Source: Lysinibacillus sphaericus (lineage in GTDB: Bacteria; Bacillota; Bacilli; Bacillales_A; Planococcaceae). From it: 64,000 bases of DNA. The translations under genes and the position numbers were made by a program. The notes beneath the pieces are model-generated. The model made no database searches and had not been told where the DNA came from. It saw nothing but the letters and a program-made list of their open reading frames with translations. This document shows, in pieces, positions 28,149 through 36,932 of the stretch (position 1 is its first letter; each line of letters opens with the position of its first letter). The stretch covers positions 434,001 to 498,000 of the forward strand of contig NZ_CP015224.1 of NCBI RefSeq assembly GCF_001629735.1, written 5' to 3'.

Positions 28149-28646
28149 TCTACCTTTTCTTTGTTTACTTTCTTGTCGCTCTGCAAGTATATGTGAGCGA
28201 TCTCTTAGCATATGCTTATGAAGAAGATAGTTTGAGTTACTATAGGGTAAAATTTGTATACGGGCTATTGTTAATTCCAGCAACTTAGGTGAAAGGGGGA
28301 GCTGGAATGCATGAAAGGACTTGCCTGTTTGAATCGCGGCAAGACAATTTTTTATTTCTGTCAGGAGTTGATAGTAACTAATTTCATGGAAAAAGATATG
28401 ATCTTCATTTTGTTGAAAATTATAAAGTGCTTTTTCTAAAATTCGTATAGCGCCAGTATCATTACCACGCCGCCAATGATATAAGCCTGTTGCAAGTTGT
28501 ACATAGCCAACCAATGGGTGCATTTTATCACCATACGCGATTTCCTTCCAATATTCCTCAAGCACTTCATGGCATTCAAAAAAATCCTGATTGCCATTAA
28601 AATAAGCGCAGTAATCAATAAATAAAGTATGATGCTGTGGATGCAT
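28143..28646 (-). CDS. ypuF: YpuF-like DUF309 protein
   Basis: The 167-residue helical protein has the DUF309 hallmark FFECHEVLEEYW with VGYVQLATGLYHWRRGN further on. In B. subtilis ypuF precedes scpA on the same strand; here it is inverted and divergent from scpA with about 55 bp between the starts. The last residues (KQRKGRR) are very basic and the stop codon lies inside the repeat at 28023-28148, suggesting the tail was reshaped by that insertion. Function unknown. Confidence 0.85.
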   Translation of the reverse strand: MHPQHHTLFIDYCAYFNGNQDFFECHEVLEEYWKEIAYGDKMHPLVGYVQLATGLYHWRRGNDTGAIRILEKALYNFQQNEDHIFFHEISYYQLLTEIKNCLAAIQTGKSFHAFQLPLSPKLLELTIARIQILPYSNSNYLLHKHMLRDRSHILAERQESKQRKGRR

Positions 28647-28701
28647 TTTGAACTCCTTTCCACTATACTATAAGAACATAGAATCTCAGGGTGGTAAAAT
28701 T

Positions 28702-29481
28702 ATGTCTTACGAAGTAAAATTAGATGCCTTTTCAGGGCCTCTTGATCTATTATTGCATTTAATTCACAGGTTGGAAATTGATATCTATGATATCCCAATG
28801 GCTGAAATCACACAACAATATATCGACCATATACATGCCATGCAAGTATTGGAGTTAAATGAAGCAAGCGAATATTTAGTAATGGCCGCAACACTGCTAG
28901 CGATTAAAAGCCGAATGCTATTACCTATTCATGAGGGCGAAATGGAAGATGCCGAATTGGAAGTTGATGGCCCAGACCCGCGTGAGGAACTGGTGCAACG
29001 ATTAATCGAGTATAAGAAATATAAGGAAGCTGCCAGCAATTTGCAAGAGCTTGAAACAGATCGAGCGCAGGTATTTACAAGGCCACCTGCTGATTTAACC
29101 GGCTTAGCATCGGACGAACAAATGGCTTTGTTTGATTTGAATGTGAATATTTATGATATGCTTGGAGCATTTCAAAAATTGATGCGTCGAAAGAAATTAA
29201 AGAAACCTCTTAAAACGACAGTAACGAGGCAAGAACGGTCAGTGAAGGATCAAATGCGTTCGGTTGTAGATTCTTTGCGATTAACAGGTGGACGTGCATC
29301 ATTTTTCGAGCTTTTTCCCTATGAAGATAAGCCGACACTTATTTTGACGTTTGTATCCCTTCTTGAATTGATGAAACGTCAGGTCGTTATCGTAGAGCAA
29401 GATGGTAACTTTGAAGAATTAACAGTTACCTTACAGAAGGAGGAATGGGAAAATGACGAAAACATTGATGTTACAGAGTAG
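28702..29481 (+). CDS. scpA: Segregation and condensation protein ScpA (kleisin)
   Basis: ScpA bridges the SMC ATPase heads together with ScpB in chromosome condensation. The 259-residue protein begins YEVKLDAFSGPLDLLLHLI, the SMC-neck-binding N-terminal domain, and ends with a winged helix (FFELFPYEDKPTLILTF) for the SMC cap. ATG 28702 follows CAGGGTGG. It overlaps scpB by 29 bp, so translation is coupled. Confidence 0.97.
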   Translation: MSYEVKLDAFSGPLDLLLHLIHRLEIDIYDIPMAEITQQYIDHIHAMQVLELNEASEYLVMAATLLAIKSRMLLPIHEGEMEDAELEVDGPDPREELVQRLIEYKKYKEAASNLQELETDRAQVFTRPPADLTGLASDEQMALFDLNVNIYDMLGAFQKLMRRKKLKKPLKTTVTRQERSVKDQMRSVVDSLRLTGGRASFFELFPYEDKPTLILTFVSLLELMKRQVVIVEQDGNFEELTVTLQKEEWENDENIDVTE

Positions 29482-30046
29482 AATTGAAGCCTTATTGTTC
29501 GTTGTCGGAGATGATGGCTTAACAATTAAACAACTTTCTCAGCTGTTAGGTGAACAAGATGAGATGATAGTACAGGCAATGGATGCCTTGCGAAAAGTCT
29601 ATGAGGAAGATTTAGCTAGAGGAATAACTGTGAAAGAAATGGCAGGCGTTTTTCAGCTTATTACAAAATCAGATTTAGCAGATACTATTCAAAAATTGGT
29701 AGAAAATCCAACTGCACAATCCTTATCCCAGGCTTCTCTTGAGGTTTTAGCGATTGTAGCCTATAAACAACCAATTACTAGGGTAGCTATAGAAGATTTA
29801 CGAGGTGTAAAATGTGAAAGACCTATACAGACTTTAGTATCAAGAGGGTTGATTAAAGAGGTAGGGCGTTCAGAAGGAACTGGACGTGCTATCCTATATG
29901 GAACAACTAAAGAATTTTTACACTATTTTGGTTTAAACAGTGTAGAGGAAATGCCACCTCTGCCAGAGGAGGAGTTTGCAGAAACTGAGCAAGAAACCGA
30001 TTTATTTATGACCAAATTCCAAGAAGCTTTTAATGGTGCAAAGTAA
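29453..30046 (+). CDS. scpB: Segregation and condensation protein ScpB
   Basis: ScpB is a dimeric double winged-helix partner of ScpA. The 197-residue sequence has IEALLFVVGDDGLTIKQLSQLL at the start, then EVLAIVAYKQPITRVAIEDLRG and the LIKEVGRSEGTGRAILYGTT motif of the second wing. AAGGAGG precedes the ATG inside the scpA end. Confidence 0.97.
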   Translation: MTKTLMLQSRIEALLFVVGDDGLTIKQLSQLLGEQDEMIVQAMDALRKVYEEDLARGITVKEMAGVFQLITKSDLADTIQKLVENPTAQSLSQASLEVLAIVAYKQPITRVAIEDLRGVKCERPIQTLVSRGLIKEVGRSEGTGRAILYGTTKEFLHYFGLNSVEEMPPLPEEEFAETEQETDLFMTKFQEAFNGAK

Positions 30047-30117
30047 TGTATAGGAATAATGCATAACGACCAACATAAATCTATACTTTCCTATCATATT
30101 GAATAAGGAGTGGCTCG

Positions 30118-31188
30118 TTGCTTCGGTTATTTCGATTAATAATGTTGATGATCATTGTGTTAATGGTAATACTTCCTCAATCAAGCTTTGCGAGAGGAGG
30201 AAGTGGCTATGCGGTCTTAGATGGAGAGACAGGTCGCGTGTTAATAGGTTCAAATAGTAATGAACGGCTACCAATTGCTAGCTTAACGAAAATTTGGACG
30301 GCACTTGTGGCTATCGAAAATAGTGATTTGCAAGAGGAAGTTGTCATCTCACCAAAGGCTGCCATGGCTGAGGGAAGTTCTATTTATTTGCAGGCAGGCG
30401 AAACGGTAACCGTAGAAACGTTATTATATGGTTTAATGCTTCGTTCAGGCAATGATGCTGCGACAGCTTTAGCAGAGCATGTAGGGGGTTCTGTTGAAGG
30501 CTTTGTCAAATTAATGAATGAAAGAGCCGTTATTGCGGGTCTTACCAATACGGTTTTTATGAACCCCTCTGGCTTACATCATGAAGAGCATTTATCTTCT
30601 GCAAGAGATACTGCTGAGATGCTAAGAGTCGCTTTACAAAATAAAACATTTGAGAAAATTGCCTCAACGGTTCTTTATAAAGCGAATACGGTTAACGGAA
30701 TGCTATGGGAGAATAAGCATCGACTATTAAGAGAAGGCTCAGGGATGGCTGCGGAAATTGATGATGAAACAGAACAACCTGTGAGTTCTTTAAAATCTGC
30801 TACTGGAGTTGCCTATGCTGGTAAAACAGGTTTTACAAAGGTAGCTGGTCGTACGCTTGCAACAGCCTTTCAAAAGGATGGGCAAACCTGTATTGTTGTC
30901 ACGTTAAATGAATCGGATGATTGGAATGTTCATCGAAGCTTTTCTAATCAAGTGTGGAGAGATTACGATCTTGAAACAGTGGTGAAGAAGGGCAAATACA
31001 ACGTTAATAAAAAATTGGCTATTCGATTAGAAGAGCCTGTTCGCCTGCAATTAAATAAAGAGGAAAAAGAGCAAGTGCGGCAAGTTTTACACGTTTCAAG
31101 AAAACGTCAGGAAGCTGTCTTATCAATCTTTTTAGGTGAAGAACGTATTTATGCAATACCAGTAAAAGTTGAATCAGCGGATCGTTGA
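30118..31188 (+). CDS. dacB: D-alanyl-D-alanine carboxypeptidase (DacB-like penicillin-binding protein)
   Basis: This secreted serine peptidase trims peptidoglycan pentapeptides, in B. subtilis especially in the spore cortex. A signal peptide (residues 1-25, ending SSFA) precedes the catalytic motifs SLTK (Ser55, Lys58), SGN (110-112) and KTG (236-238); a C-terminal beta domain follows. The TTG start has AAGGAG seven bases upstream. The position between scpB and rluB is that of B. subtilis dacB, though spmA and spmB are missing. Confidence 0.92.
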   Translation: MLRLFRLIMLMIIVLMVILPQSSFARGGSGYAVLDGETGRVLIGSNSNERLPIASLTKIWTALVAIENSDLQEEVVISPKAAMAEGSSIYLQAGETVTVETLLYGLMLRSGNDAATALAEHVGGSVEGFVKLMNERAVIAGLTNTVFMNPSGLHHEEHLSSARDTAEMLRVALQNKTFEKIASTVLYKANTVNGMLWENKHRLLREGSGMAAEIDDETEQPVSSLKSATGVAYAGKTGFTKVAGRTLATAFQKDGQTCIVVTLNESDDWNVHRSFSNQVWRDYDLETVVKKGKYNVNKKLAIRLEEPVRLQLNKEEKEQVRQVLHVSRKRQEAVLSIFLGEERIYAIPVKVESADR

Positions 31189-31211
31189 AAAAACGATTTG
31201 CTGATTTTTTT
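31172..31211 (+). terminator. Terminator of dacB
   Basis: AATCAGCGGATCGTT pairs with ACGATTTGCTGATT around GAAAAA and is followed by TTTTT. The stem starts within the last codons of dacB. Confidence 0.8.
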
Positions 31212-31639
31212 GTTATATAACCGGTTGAACTGAATAAGGATATATGATGCGAGAATATCTATTTCCTTAAAATTAATCTAATCAAAGCTTAGCAACTTGG
31301 GGTAGCAATGGAAAAATATAAAATTACTCTTGATTACGTTCAAAATAAGAGTGCAAACAGAGCATATAAACATTTTTTTTAAAACGATTTGCTTACTGGT
31401 AAAAAGAGTATACTACTAGAAGGGTAAAATAAAATTTTTATTCCTACTATTGCTAAATGTGCTAAAGAAAAATTATTACGAATACTCCAACAATGATTGT
31501 GAAATTTGTTTTTCTTTAATATTGCGCTAAAGTATGACATAATTTTCACAGATTAGCGGGAAAATTAACCCTATTCAATTGAACGAGAAATCGATTTTCA
31601 ACGAAATTGTTAATGTGAAAGAAAACTAGAGGTGAAGAA
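31212..31639. other. 428-bp intergenic region between dacB and rluB
   Basis: No convincing gene is visible. This is where B. subtilis has spmA and spmB, and no homologous residues were found on either strand. A 24-codon frame starting at ATG 31308 with GGGGT upstream ends in a run of T; it is weak. The rest is A/T-rich and should contain the rluB promoter. Confidence 0.5.
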
Positions 31640-32371
31640 ATGGAAAGATTACAGAAAGTCATTGCTTATGCGGGTGTTGCTTCGAGGCGAAAAGCAGAGC
31701 AATTGATAGTAGAAGGTAAAGTAAAAGTGAACGGTATAGTTGTCCGTGAATTAGGCACAAAGGTGTCTAACTCAGATACAATTGAAGTGGAAGGCGTAAA
31801 GCTTGAAAAAGAAGATAAAGTTTATTTCTTACTTTATAAACCACGTGGCACTATTTCGGCCGTGACAGATGATAAAGGACGCAAAACTGTCACAGATTTA
31901 TTTCATCATATTCCGCAACGTATTTTCCCAGTGGGTCGTCTTGATTATGATACATCTGGATTATTGCTATTAACAAATGATGGAGAATTTTCCTATATGT
32001 TAACGCATCCAAAATTTAAAATTGACAAAACGTATATCGCACGTGTCAAAGGCATTCCAACAATTGAAGGTCTGAAAAAGCTTCAACGTGGTATTAAATT
32101 AGAGGATGGAAAGACAGCACCAGCCAAAGTAAGTATGACATCCTTTGACGAAAATGCTGGCAAGGCAATTTGCGAAATTACGATTCATGAAGGCCGTAAT
32201 CGCCAAGTTCGACGTATGTTTGAAGCTATTGGTACACCAGTTGTCAAATTAAAACGTGAACGATTTGCCTTTTTAGATTTATACGGACTTGCACCAGGTG
32301 AATTCCGTGAATTGTCTAAGCATGAAGTCAAGCAATTGCGTGTGTTAGCAGAAACAGGGAAACTGGATTAA
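31640..32371 (+). CDS. rluB: 23S rRNA pseudouridine synthase RluB
   Basis: RluB makes the pseudouridine near position 2605 of 23S rRNA (E. coli numbering). The 243-residue protein has an N-terminal S4 RNA-binding domain (MERLQKVIAYAGVASRRKAE) and the catalytic motif GRLDYDTSGLLLL with the nucleophilic Asp; EGRNRQVRRMFEAIG is the C-terminal hallmark. The gene lies before the res operon as in B. subtilis. AGGTGAAG precedes the ATG. Confidence 0.95.
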   Translation: MERLQKVIAYAGVASRRKAEQLIVEGKVKVNGIVVRELGTKVSNSDTIEVEGVKLEKEDKVYFLLYKPRGTISAVTDDKGRKTVTDLFHHIPQRIFPVGRLDYDTSGLLLLTNDGEFSYMLTHPKFKIDKTYIARVKGIPTIEGLKKLQRGIKLEDGKTAPAKVSMTSFDENAGKAICEITIHEGRNRQVRRMFEAIGTPVVKLKRERFAFLDLYGLAPGEFRELSKHEVKQLRVLAETGKLD

Positions 32372-32384
32372 AAGAACTTGCCAG

Positions 32385-32436
32385 AAGAAAGTGAGGATAC
32401 TTTAAAAGGAATAAAAACTATTTTCACTTTCTTTTT
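32385..32436 (+). terminator. Probable terminator of rluB
   Basis: AAGAAAGTGA and TCACTTTCTT form a stem with a 29-nt loop, followed by TTT. The long loop lowers confidence. Confidence 0.5.
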
Positions 32437-32698
32437 GGTGAAATCGTTCATAAATCATTCATAATTAATAGCTAAGTGTTTTTGTATCATTTTGCTATAA
32501 TAGGTGAGAATAGTACGCCTAGTTACATTTTAGCCAGAAGAGCTTAACACATCGTTGACGTACAATTTTCATAGATGTTTTTACATACGTAAAGACGTTT
32601 ATAAATTGAAAAAGTTCTATGCTAAAGTCTTTATAATGTAAAAAGCTTCATGTCTACAATGTTTACGCAAAGTCGTAAATGATAGGGGGTTTATTAAC
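32437..32698 (+). promoter_or_regulatory. Leader and promoter region of the res operon
   Basis: There are two TATAAT hexamers (32496-32501 and 32632-32637). Neither has a good -35 at 17 bases: the second has TTGAAA 20 bases upstream. An activator-dependent promoter would fit, as B. subtilis resA is activated by ResD, but no specific ResD site can be defined by eye. Confidence 0.3.
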
Positions 32699-33232
32699 TT
32701 GGAGAAAAAGAAAAAGCGTCTCGTACTACGAACGGTCATTTTAGCAGTATTAGCATTGGCAATCGGGTACACGGTTTATGGAACAGCAACAAAGGAAAAA
32801 GTAGAGTTAGTAGCAGTTGGCTCAGAAGCACCTGACTTCACGTTAGTAGATTTAGACGGTGAAAAACATAAATTGTCGGATTATAAAGGACAAGGGGTAT
32901 TTTTAAATTTCTGGGGAACTTGGTGTAAGCCATGTGAAAAGGAAATGCCTGCGATGGATAGACAGTATCAAATATTTAAAGATCAAGGTGTACAAACTTT
33001 AGCGGTTAATATCGCTCAAACGGATTTTGAAGTACAGAATTTTGTCGATCGATATAAATTGTCTTTCCCGGTAGTTATCGATAAAACAAAAAGTGTTATG
33101 ACTGCTTATAACGTAGGTCAACTACCTGCTACAGTGTTAATTGATCCAGAAGGAAAAGTCGTAAAAATTATTACTGGTGAAATGACAGATGCAAATATTG
33201 CTTCGTACATGGAATTAGTGAAGCCGAAATAA
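32699..33232 (+). CDS. resA: Thiol-disulfide oxidoreductase ResA
   Basis: ResA reduces apocytochrome c haem-binding cysteines on the outer face of the membrane. The 177-residue protein has a signal anchor (residues 7-28) and a thioredoxin fold with Cys76 and Cys79 in FWGTWCKPCEKE, the CEPC-like motif of ResA. The cis-proline is in GQLPATVLID. The TTG start follows GGGGG. It heads resABC-DE. Confidence 0.95.
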   Translation: MEKKKKRLVLRTVILAVLALAIGYTVYGTATKEKVELVAVGSEAPDFTLVDLDGEKHKLSDYKGQGVFLNFWGTWCKPCEKEMPAMDRQYQIFKDQGVQTLAVNIAQTDFEVQNFVDRYKLSFPVVIDKTKSVMTAYNVGQLPATVLIDPEGKVVKIITGEMTDANIASYMELVKPK

Positions 33233-33245
33233 GGAGTAAATGACG

Positions 33246-34922
33246 ATGGAAAAAATCATTTGTGCTTGTGGTCATAGTAACCCTTACGGCACGAAGCTCT
33301 GTGAGAAATGTGGTCGTCCTTTAACGGAAGAAGAGAAGCAAAATAAAGTTGTTGATATGCGTTATGACGGTACTGCCATTCGTTCTAAAACGTATAACAA
33401 ATCGATTATCGACAAAATTTGGAATTTCTTCTCTAGTGTTAAAGTTGGTATATCTTTAATTATTATCACATTAATTGCTGCTTCAATCGGAACATTACTA
33501 CCACAAGAGTTTTATGTAAAAGCCTCTGATATAGAGAAGGGAGCTTATTACGCTGACGTATATGGTACGTTTGGTAAAATTTATTACACGCTAGGACTCT
33601 CAGATTTATACAGTTCATGGTGGTTCCAAATTTTAGTTGGTATGCTAGCTGTATCAATTATTGTAGCGAGTCTAGACCGAGGAATCCCACTCTATAAATC
33701 ACTAAAGAATCAGCGTGTTAAAAGACATGAAAGCTTTATGAAGCGTCAACGTATTATTGGTGAAGGTCAAATAACGGCTGACGCAGAGGAGACGCTTGAT
33801 AAAGTGGCTCAAAAAATGACTGAAATGAGATACTCTGTTCGTCGAGATGGTAGCGCTCTCTTAGCTGAAAAAGGTCGCTTTTCTCGTTACGGTCCGTACA
33901 TAAACCATGTCGGTCTCATTATCTTCTTAAGTGGGGTTATGTTACGTCTTATCCCAGGATTTTATGTTGATGAATCAATATGGGTCCGCGAGGGAGAGAC
34001 ACGTGCTATTACTGGCATGGACGGTTATTTCATTGAAAACAAAGATTTTATTTTAGAAACTCACGATAATGAACCTCAAGGAGAGCAAGTAAAACAGGGT
34101 GTTAACGTGGTTGCTAAAAACTTCCAAACTGATATTACGCTTTACAAACAGCCTAAAGATGCAATCCCTGGCGATACGGAAAATTTAGAAAAAGTTAAAG
34201 ATTATTCGATTCGTGTCAATCACCCATTAAAAGAAGATGGCTTCGCTCTTTATCAAATGGATTATCGTCTGAATGAATTAAAGCAAATGAATTTTGAATT
34301 AATTAATAAGGCGAGTGAAAAATCACTTGGTAAAGTGGAAATTGATTTAACAAATCCTAAAAAAGAATATGATTTAGGTAATGGGTCTTCCGTGCAAATT
34401 CTAGTTTATACACCAGATTTTGATGGCTTTGAAAATGGAGAACCTCAAACAAAAACATCGATTCCAAATAATCCGGCATTTTTATTTAAAATGACTACGC
34501 CAGAAACACCAGAAGGCGAAGTAAGTTTTGTGGAAATTATGCAGCCACCACTAGAACCACTGGGCGAAAATAAATATAGAATGAAATTTGCTGCTGCTGA
34601 GATGCGTGATATGTCAGGTATTACGGTCCGTAAAGATAGTACAATTCCTATCTTATTTGTTGGTGGAGTTATCTTTATGATTGGTGTCGTAATTGGATCA
34701 TACTGGAATCACCGTCGTTTATGGCTTCAAGTTGAGCCGGATGGCCGTGTTTTAATGGCTGCCCATGTTAATAAAAATATGTTCAGCATGAAGAAGGATT
34801 TAGATGCTGTTACAGCATTTGCTGCATTGCCTCCGTACAAAGATCAGTTAGAGAAAGAAGAGGCTGGCGAAGAGTCCACGGATGGTGGCATTAAAGAAAA
34901 GGAAGGTGACAACACCTTATGA
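33246..34922 (+). CDS. resB: Cytochrome c biogenesis protein ResB
   Basis: ResB forms with ResC the haem-delivery complex of system II cytochrome c maturation. This 558-residue protein starts with a zinc-ribbon-like [18 protein letters not shown], also known from B. subtilis ResB, then [10 protein letters not shown]-like sequence and three membrane helices before a large extracytoplasmic domain and a final helix ([17 protein letters not shown]). ATG 33246 has GGAG nine bases upstream; ATG 33240 is too close. The stop overlaps resC. Confidence 0.94.
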   Translation: MEKIICACGHSNPYGTKLCEKCGRPLTEEEKQNKVVDMRYDGTAIRSKTYNKSIIDKIWNFFSSVKVGISLIIITLIAASIGTLLPQEFYVKASDIEKGAYYADVYGTFGKIYYTLGLSDLYSSWWFQILVGMLAVSIIVASLDRGIPLYKSLKNQRVKRHESFMKRQRIIGEGQITADAEETLDKVAQKMTEMRYSVRRDGSALLAEKGRFSRYGPYINHVGLIIFLSGVMLRLIPGFYVDESIWVREGETRAITGMDGYFIENKDFILETHDNEPQGEQVKQGVNVVAKNFQTDITLYKQPKDAIPGDTENLEKVKDYSIRVNHPLKEDGFALYQMDYRLNELKQMNFELINKASEKSLGKVEIDLTNPKKEYDLGNGSSVQILVYTPDFDGFENGEPQTKTSIPNNPAFLFKMTTPETPEGEVSFVEIMQPPLEPLGENKYRMKFAAAEMRDMSGITVRKDSTIPILFVGGVIFMIGVVIGSYWNHRRLWLQVEPDGRVLMAAHVNKNMFSMKKDLDAVTAFAALPPYKDQLEKEEAGEESTDGGIKEKEGDNTL

Positions 34923-36100
34923 GTTTGATTGACATAAGTGGAAACCTGTTATTTGTAGCTTTTATTGCTTATTTAGTTGCGACGTTATTATTTGGTGGTT
35001 CCATTAAGCAAGGGAATGCTACGGGTAAAAACACGGGTAAATGGGGTAAGCTTGCCATTGTGGTAACAATTATTGGATTTGTATCACAGCTTGCCTACTT
35101 TATTACACGATGGATTTATACTGGACATGCGCCAGTAAGTAATATGTTTGAATTTACAACTGCCTTTGGTATGTTCATTGTTGGTGCGTTTATTTTAATT
35201 TACTTTATTTATCGTTTATCTGCACTTGGATTAGTAGCATTACCAGTAGCACTTTTAATTATCGCTTATGCTTCGATGTTCCCGAAAGAAGTAAGTCCAT
35301 TAGTGCCCTCATTACAAAGCCATTGGTTAACAATTCACGTAATTACAGCGGCATTAGGGCAATCTATTTTAGCGATCAGTGCTGTGGCTGGACTTATTTA
35401 CTTATTAAAGGTTGTAGATTTAACGAAGCCTTCTAAACAGCGATTTTGGTTAGAAGCCGTTATGTACTGTCTTGTAGTAGTTGTTGGGTTTGTCGCTGTG
35501 ACATCTACATTCAGTGCAATGGATTATGAATCTAGCTACAATTATGTGGATAAAGAAGGAACTACACGTAAAATTATTTACAATTTACCACCTGTATTCG
35601 GTATGAATGAGTATGAGGTGGTTGAAGAGCATGGCATGTCACCAATCGTAGAAATGCCAGCATTAATTAATGCGAAGAAATTAACAACTGTCTTCTGGTC
35701 ATTATTAGTAGGGTCAGTATTTTATTTATTAATTCGCTTAATTGCACGTCGTCGAATAAGTGCTATTTTCCAACCACTTGTGAAGCGTGTTAACTTACAA
35801 TTACTTGATGAAATTGGTTATCGTTCAGTGCTAATTGGTTTCCCTGTATTCACCCTAGGCGCTTTAATCTTTGCGATGATTTGGGCGCAAATTGCTTGGA
35901 GTCGCTTCTGGGGTTGGGATCCTAAGGAAGTATGGGCTCTTATTACATGGTTATTCTATGCGGCATTCCTACATTTACGTTTATCAAAAGGCTGGGAAGG
36001 TCAAAAATCTGCTTGGTTAGCATTAATTGGTTTCGGCATTATTTTATTTAACTTAATTGCTGTTAACTTAATTCTTGCAGGTTTACACTCCTACGCATAA
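34919..36100 (+). CDS. resC: Cytochrome c biogenesis protein ResC (CcsA family)
   Basis: This 393-residue integral membrane protein has about eight helices. The tryptophan-rich haem-handling motif [15 protein letters not shown] is near residue 335, with conserved histidines nearby. It carries haem out for attachment by ResA/ResB partners. ATGA overlap with resB gives coupled translation. A terminator separates it from resD. Confidence 0.95.
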   Translation: MSLIDISGNLLFVAFIAYLVATLLFGGSIKQGNATGKNTGKWGKLAIVVTIIGFVSQLAYFITRWIYTGHAPVSNMFEFTTAFGMFIVGAFILIYFIYRLSALGLVALPVALLIIAYASMFPKEVSPLVPSLQSHWLTIHVITAALGQSILAISAVAGLIYLLKVVDLTKPSKQRFWLEAVMYCLVVVVGFVAVTSTFSAMDYESSYNYVDKEGTTRKIIYNLPPVFGMNEYEVVEEHGMSPIVEMPALINAKKLTTVFWSLLVGSVFYLLIRLIARRRISAIFQPLVKRVNLQLLDEIGYRSVLIGFPVFTLGALIFAMIWAQIAWSRFWGWDPKEVWALITWLFYAAFLHLRLSKGWEGQKSAWLALIGFGIILFNLIAVNLILAGLHSYA

Positions 36101-36113
36101 CCTGTGAAACAAC

Positions 36114-36150
36114 AAGCCTTTTCGCTGTAGCGAAGAGGCTTTCTTTTCTT
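36114..36150 (+). terminator. Terminator between resC and resD
   Basis: AAGCCTTTTCGCT pairs with AGCGAAGAGGCTT and is followed by TCTTTTCTTTT, so resABC and resDE may be separate or attenuated units. Confidence 0.8.
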
Positions 36151-36209
36151 TTCAATATGTGTCACACCATGTACAATAGAAGTTAGAGAAAGATTGGAAG
36201 AGAGGGATC

Positions 36210-36932
36210 GTGAAAGTGTCAGAAAATATTTCAGTATTAGTAGTAGATGACGAGGATCGTATTCGCCGCTTATTAAAAATGTATCTGGAGCGAGAAGGTT
36301 ACCTTGTTGACGAGGCAGAAAATGGTGAACAAGCGATCGAAAAATCTTTAGAAAAAGAATATCACTGTATTTTACTTGATATTATGATGCCTGAAAAAGA
36401 TGGGCTAGAAGTGTGTGCAGAAATTCGTGAACGAGCAGCAACACCTATTATTTTATTAACTGCTAAAGGTGAGGAAGCTAATCGTGTTCAAGGCTTCGAA
36501 CTAGGAGCAGATGATTATATTGTAAAACCATTTAGTCCTCGTGAGGTTGTGTTACGTGTGAAGGCTATTTTACGTCGTTCACAGGCATTCTCACCTACGA
36601 CAAATGCATCCTCTTCAAAAGATTTAGTGGTGTTCCAGCATTTGATGATCGATCATGATGCACACCGTGTAACGGCTGAGGGCATTGAGGTTAATTTAAC
36701 ACCAAAAGAGTATGAATTACTTTACTTCTTAGCGAAATCGCCAGACAAAGTATTTGACCGTGAACAACTACTAAAAGAAGTTTGGCATTATGATTTCTTT
36801 GGTGATTTACGTACAGTTGACACACACGTAAAACGTTTACGCGAAAAGCTCAACCGTGTTTCTGAAAACGCTGCTAAAATGATTGTGACAGTTTGGGGCG
36901 TTGGTTACAAATTTGAGGTTGTCAATGAATAG
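36210..36932 (+). CDS. resD: Response regulator ResD (OmpR/PhoB family)
   Basis: ResD activates respiration genes under low oxygen or nitric oxide. The receiver domain has VVDDEDR, phosphoacceptor Asp57 (ILLDIMMP) and Lys in IVKPFSP; the C-terminal winged helix ends RTVDTHVKRLREKL and VWGVGYKFE. 240 residues. The GTG start follows GAGAGGG. It overlaps resE by eight bases. Confidence 0.96.
   Translation: MKVSENISVLVVDDEDRIRRLLKMYLEREGYLVDEAENGEQAIEKSLEKEYHCILLDIMMPEKDGLEVCAEIRERAATPIILLTAKGEEANRVQGFELGADDYIVKPFSPREVVLRVKAILRRSQAFSPTTNASSSKDLVVFQHLMIDHDAHRVTAEGIEVNLTPKEYELLYFLAKSPDKVFDREQLLKEVWHYDFFGDLRTVDTHVKRLREKLNRVSENAAKMIVTVWGVGYKFEVVNE

Noticed and set aside
33246-33310. N-terminal zinc-ribbon-like motif of ResB as a novel fusion
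   Set aside because: The B. subtilis ResB N-terminus, as I recall it, has the same CxCGHxNPxGTxxCExCG pattern, so it is a normal family feature.
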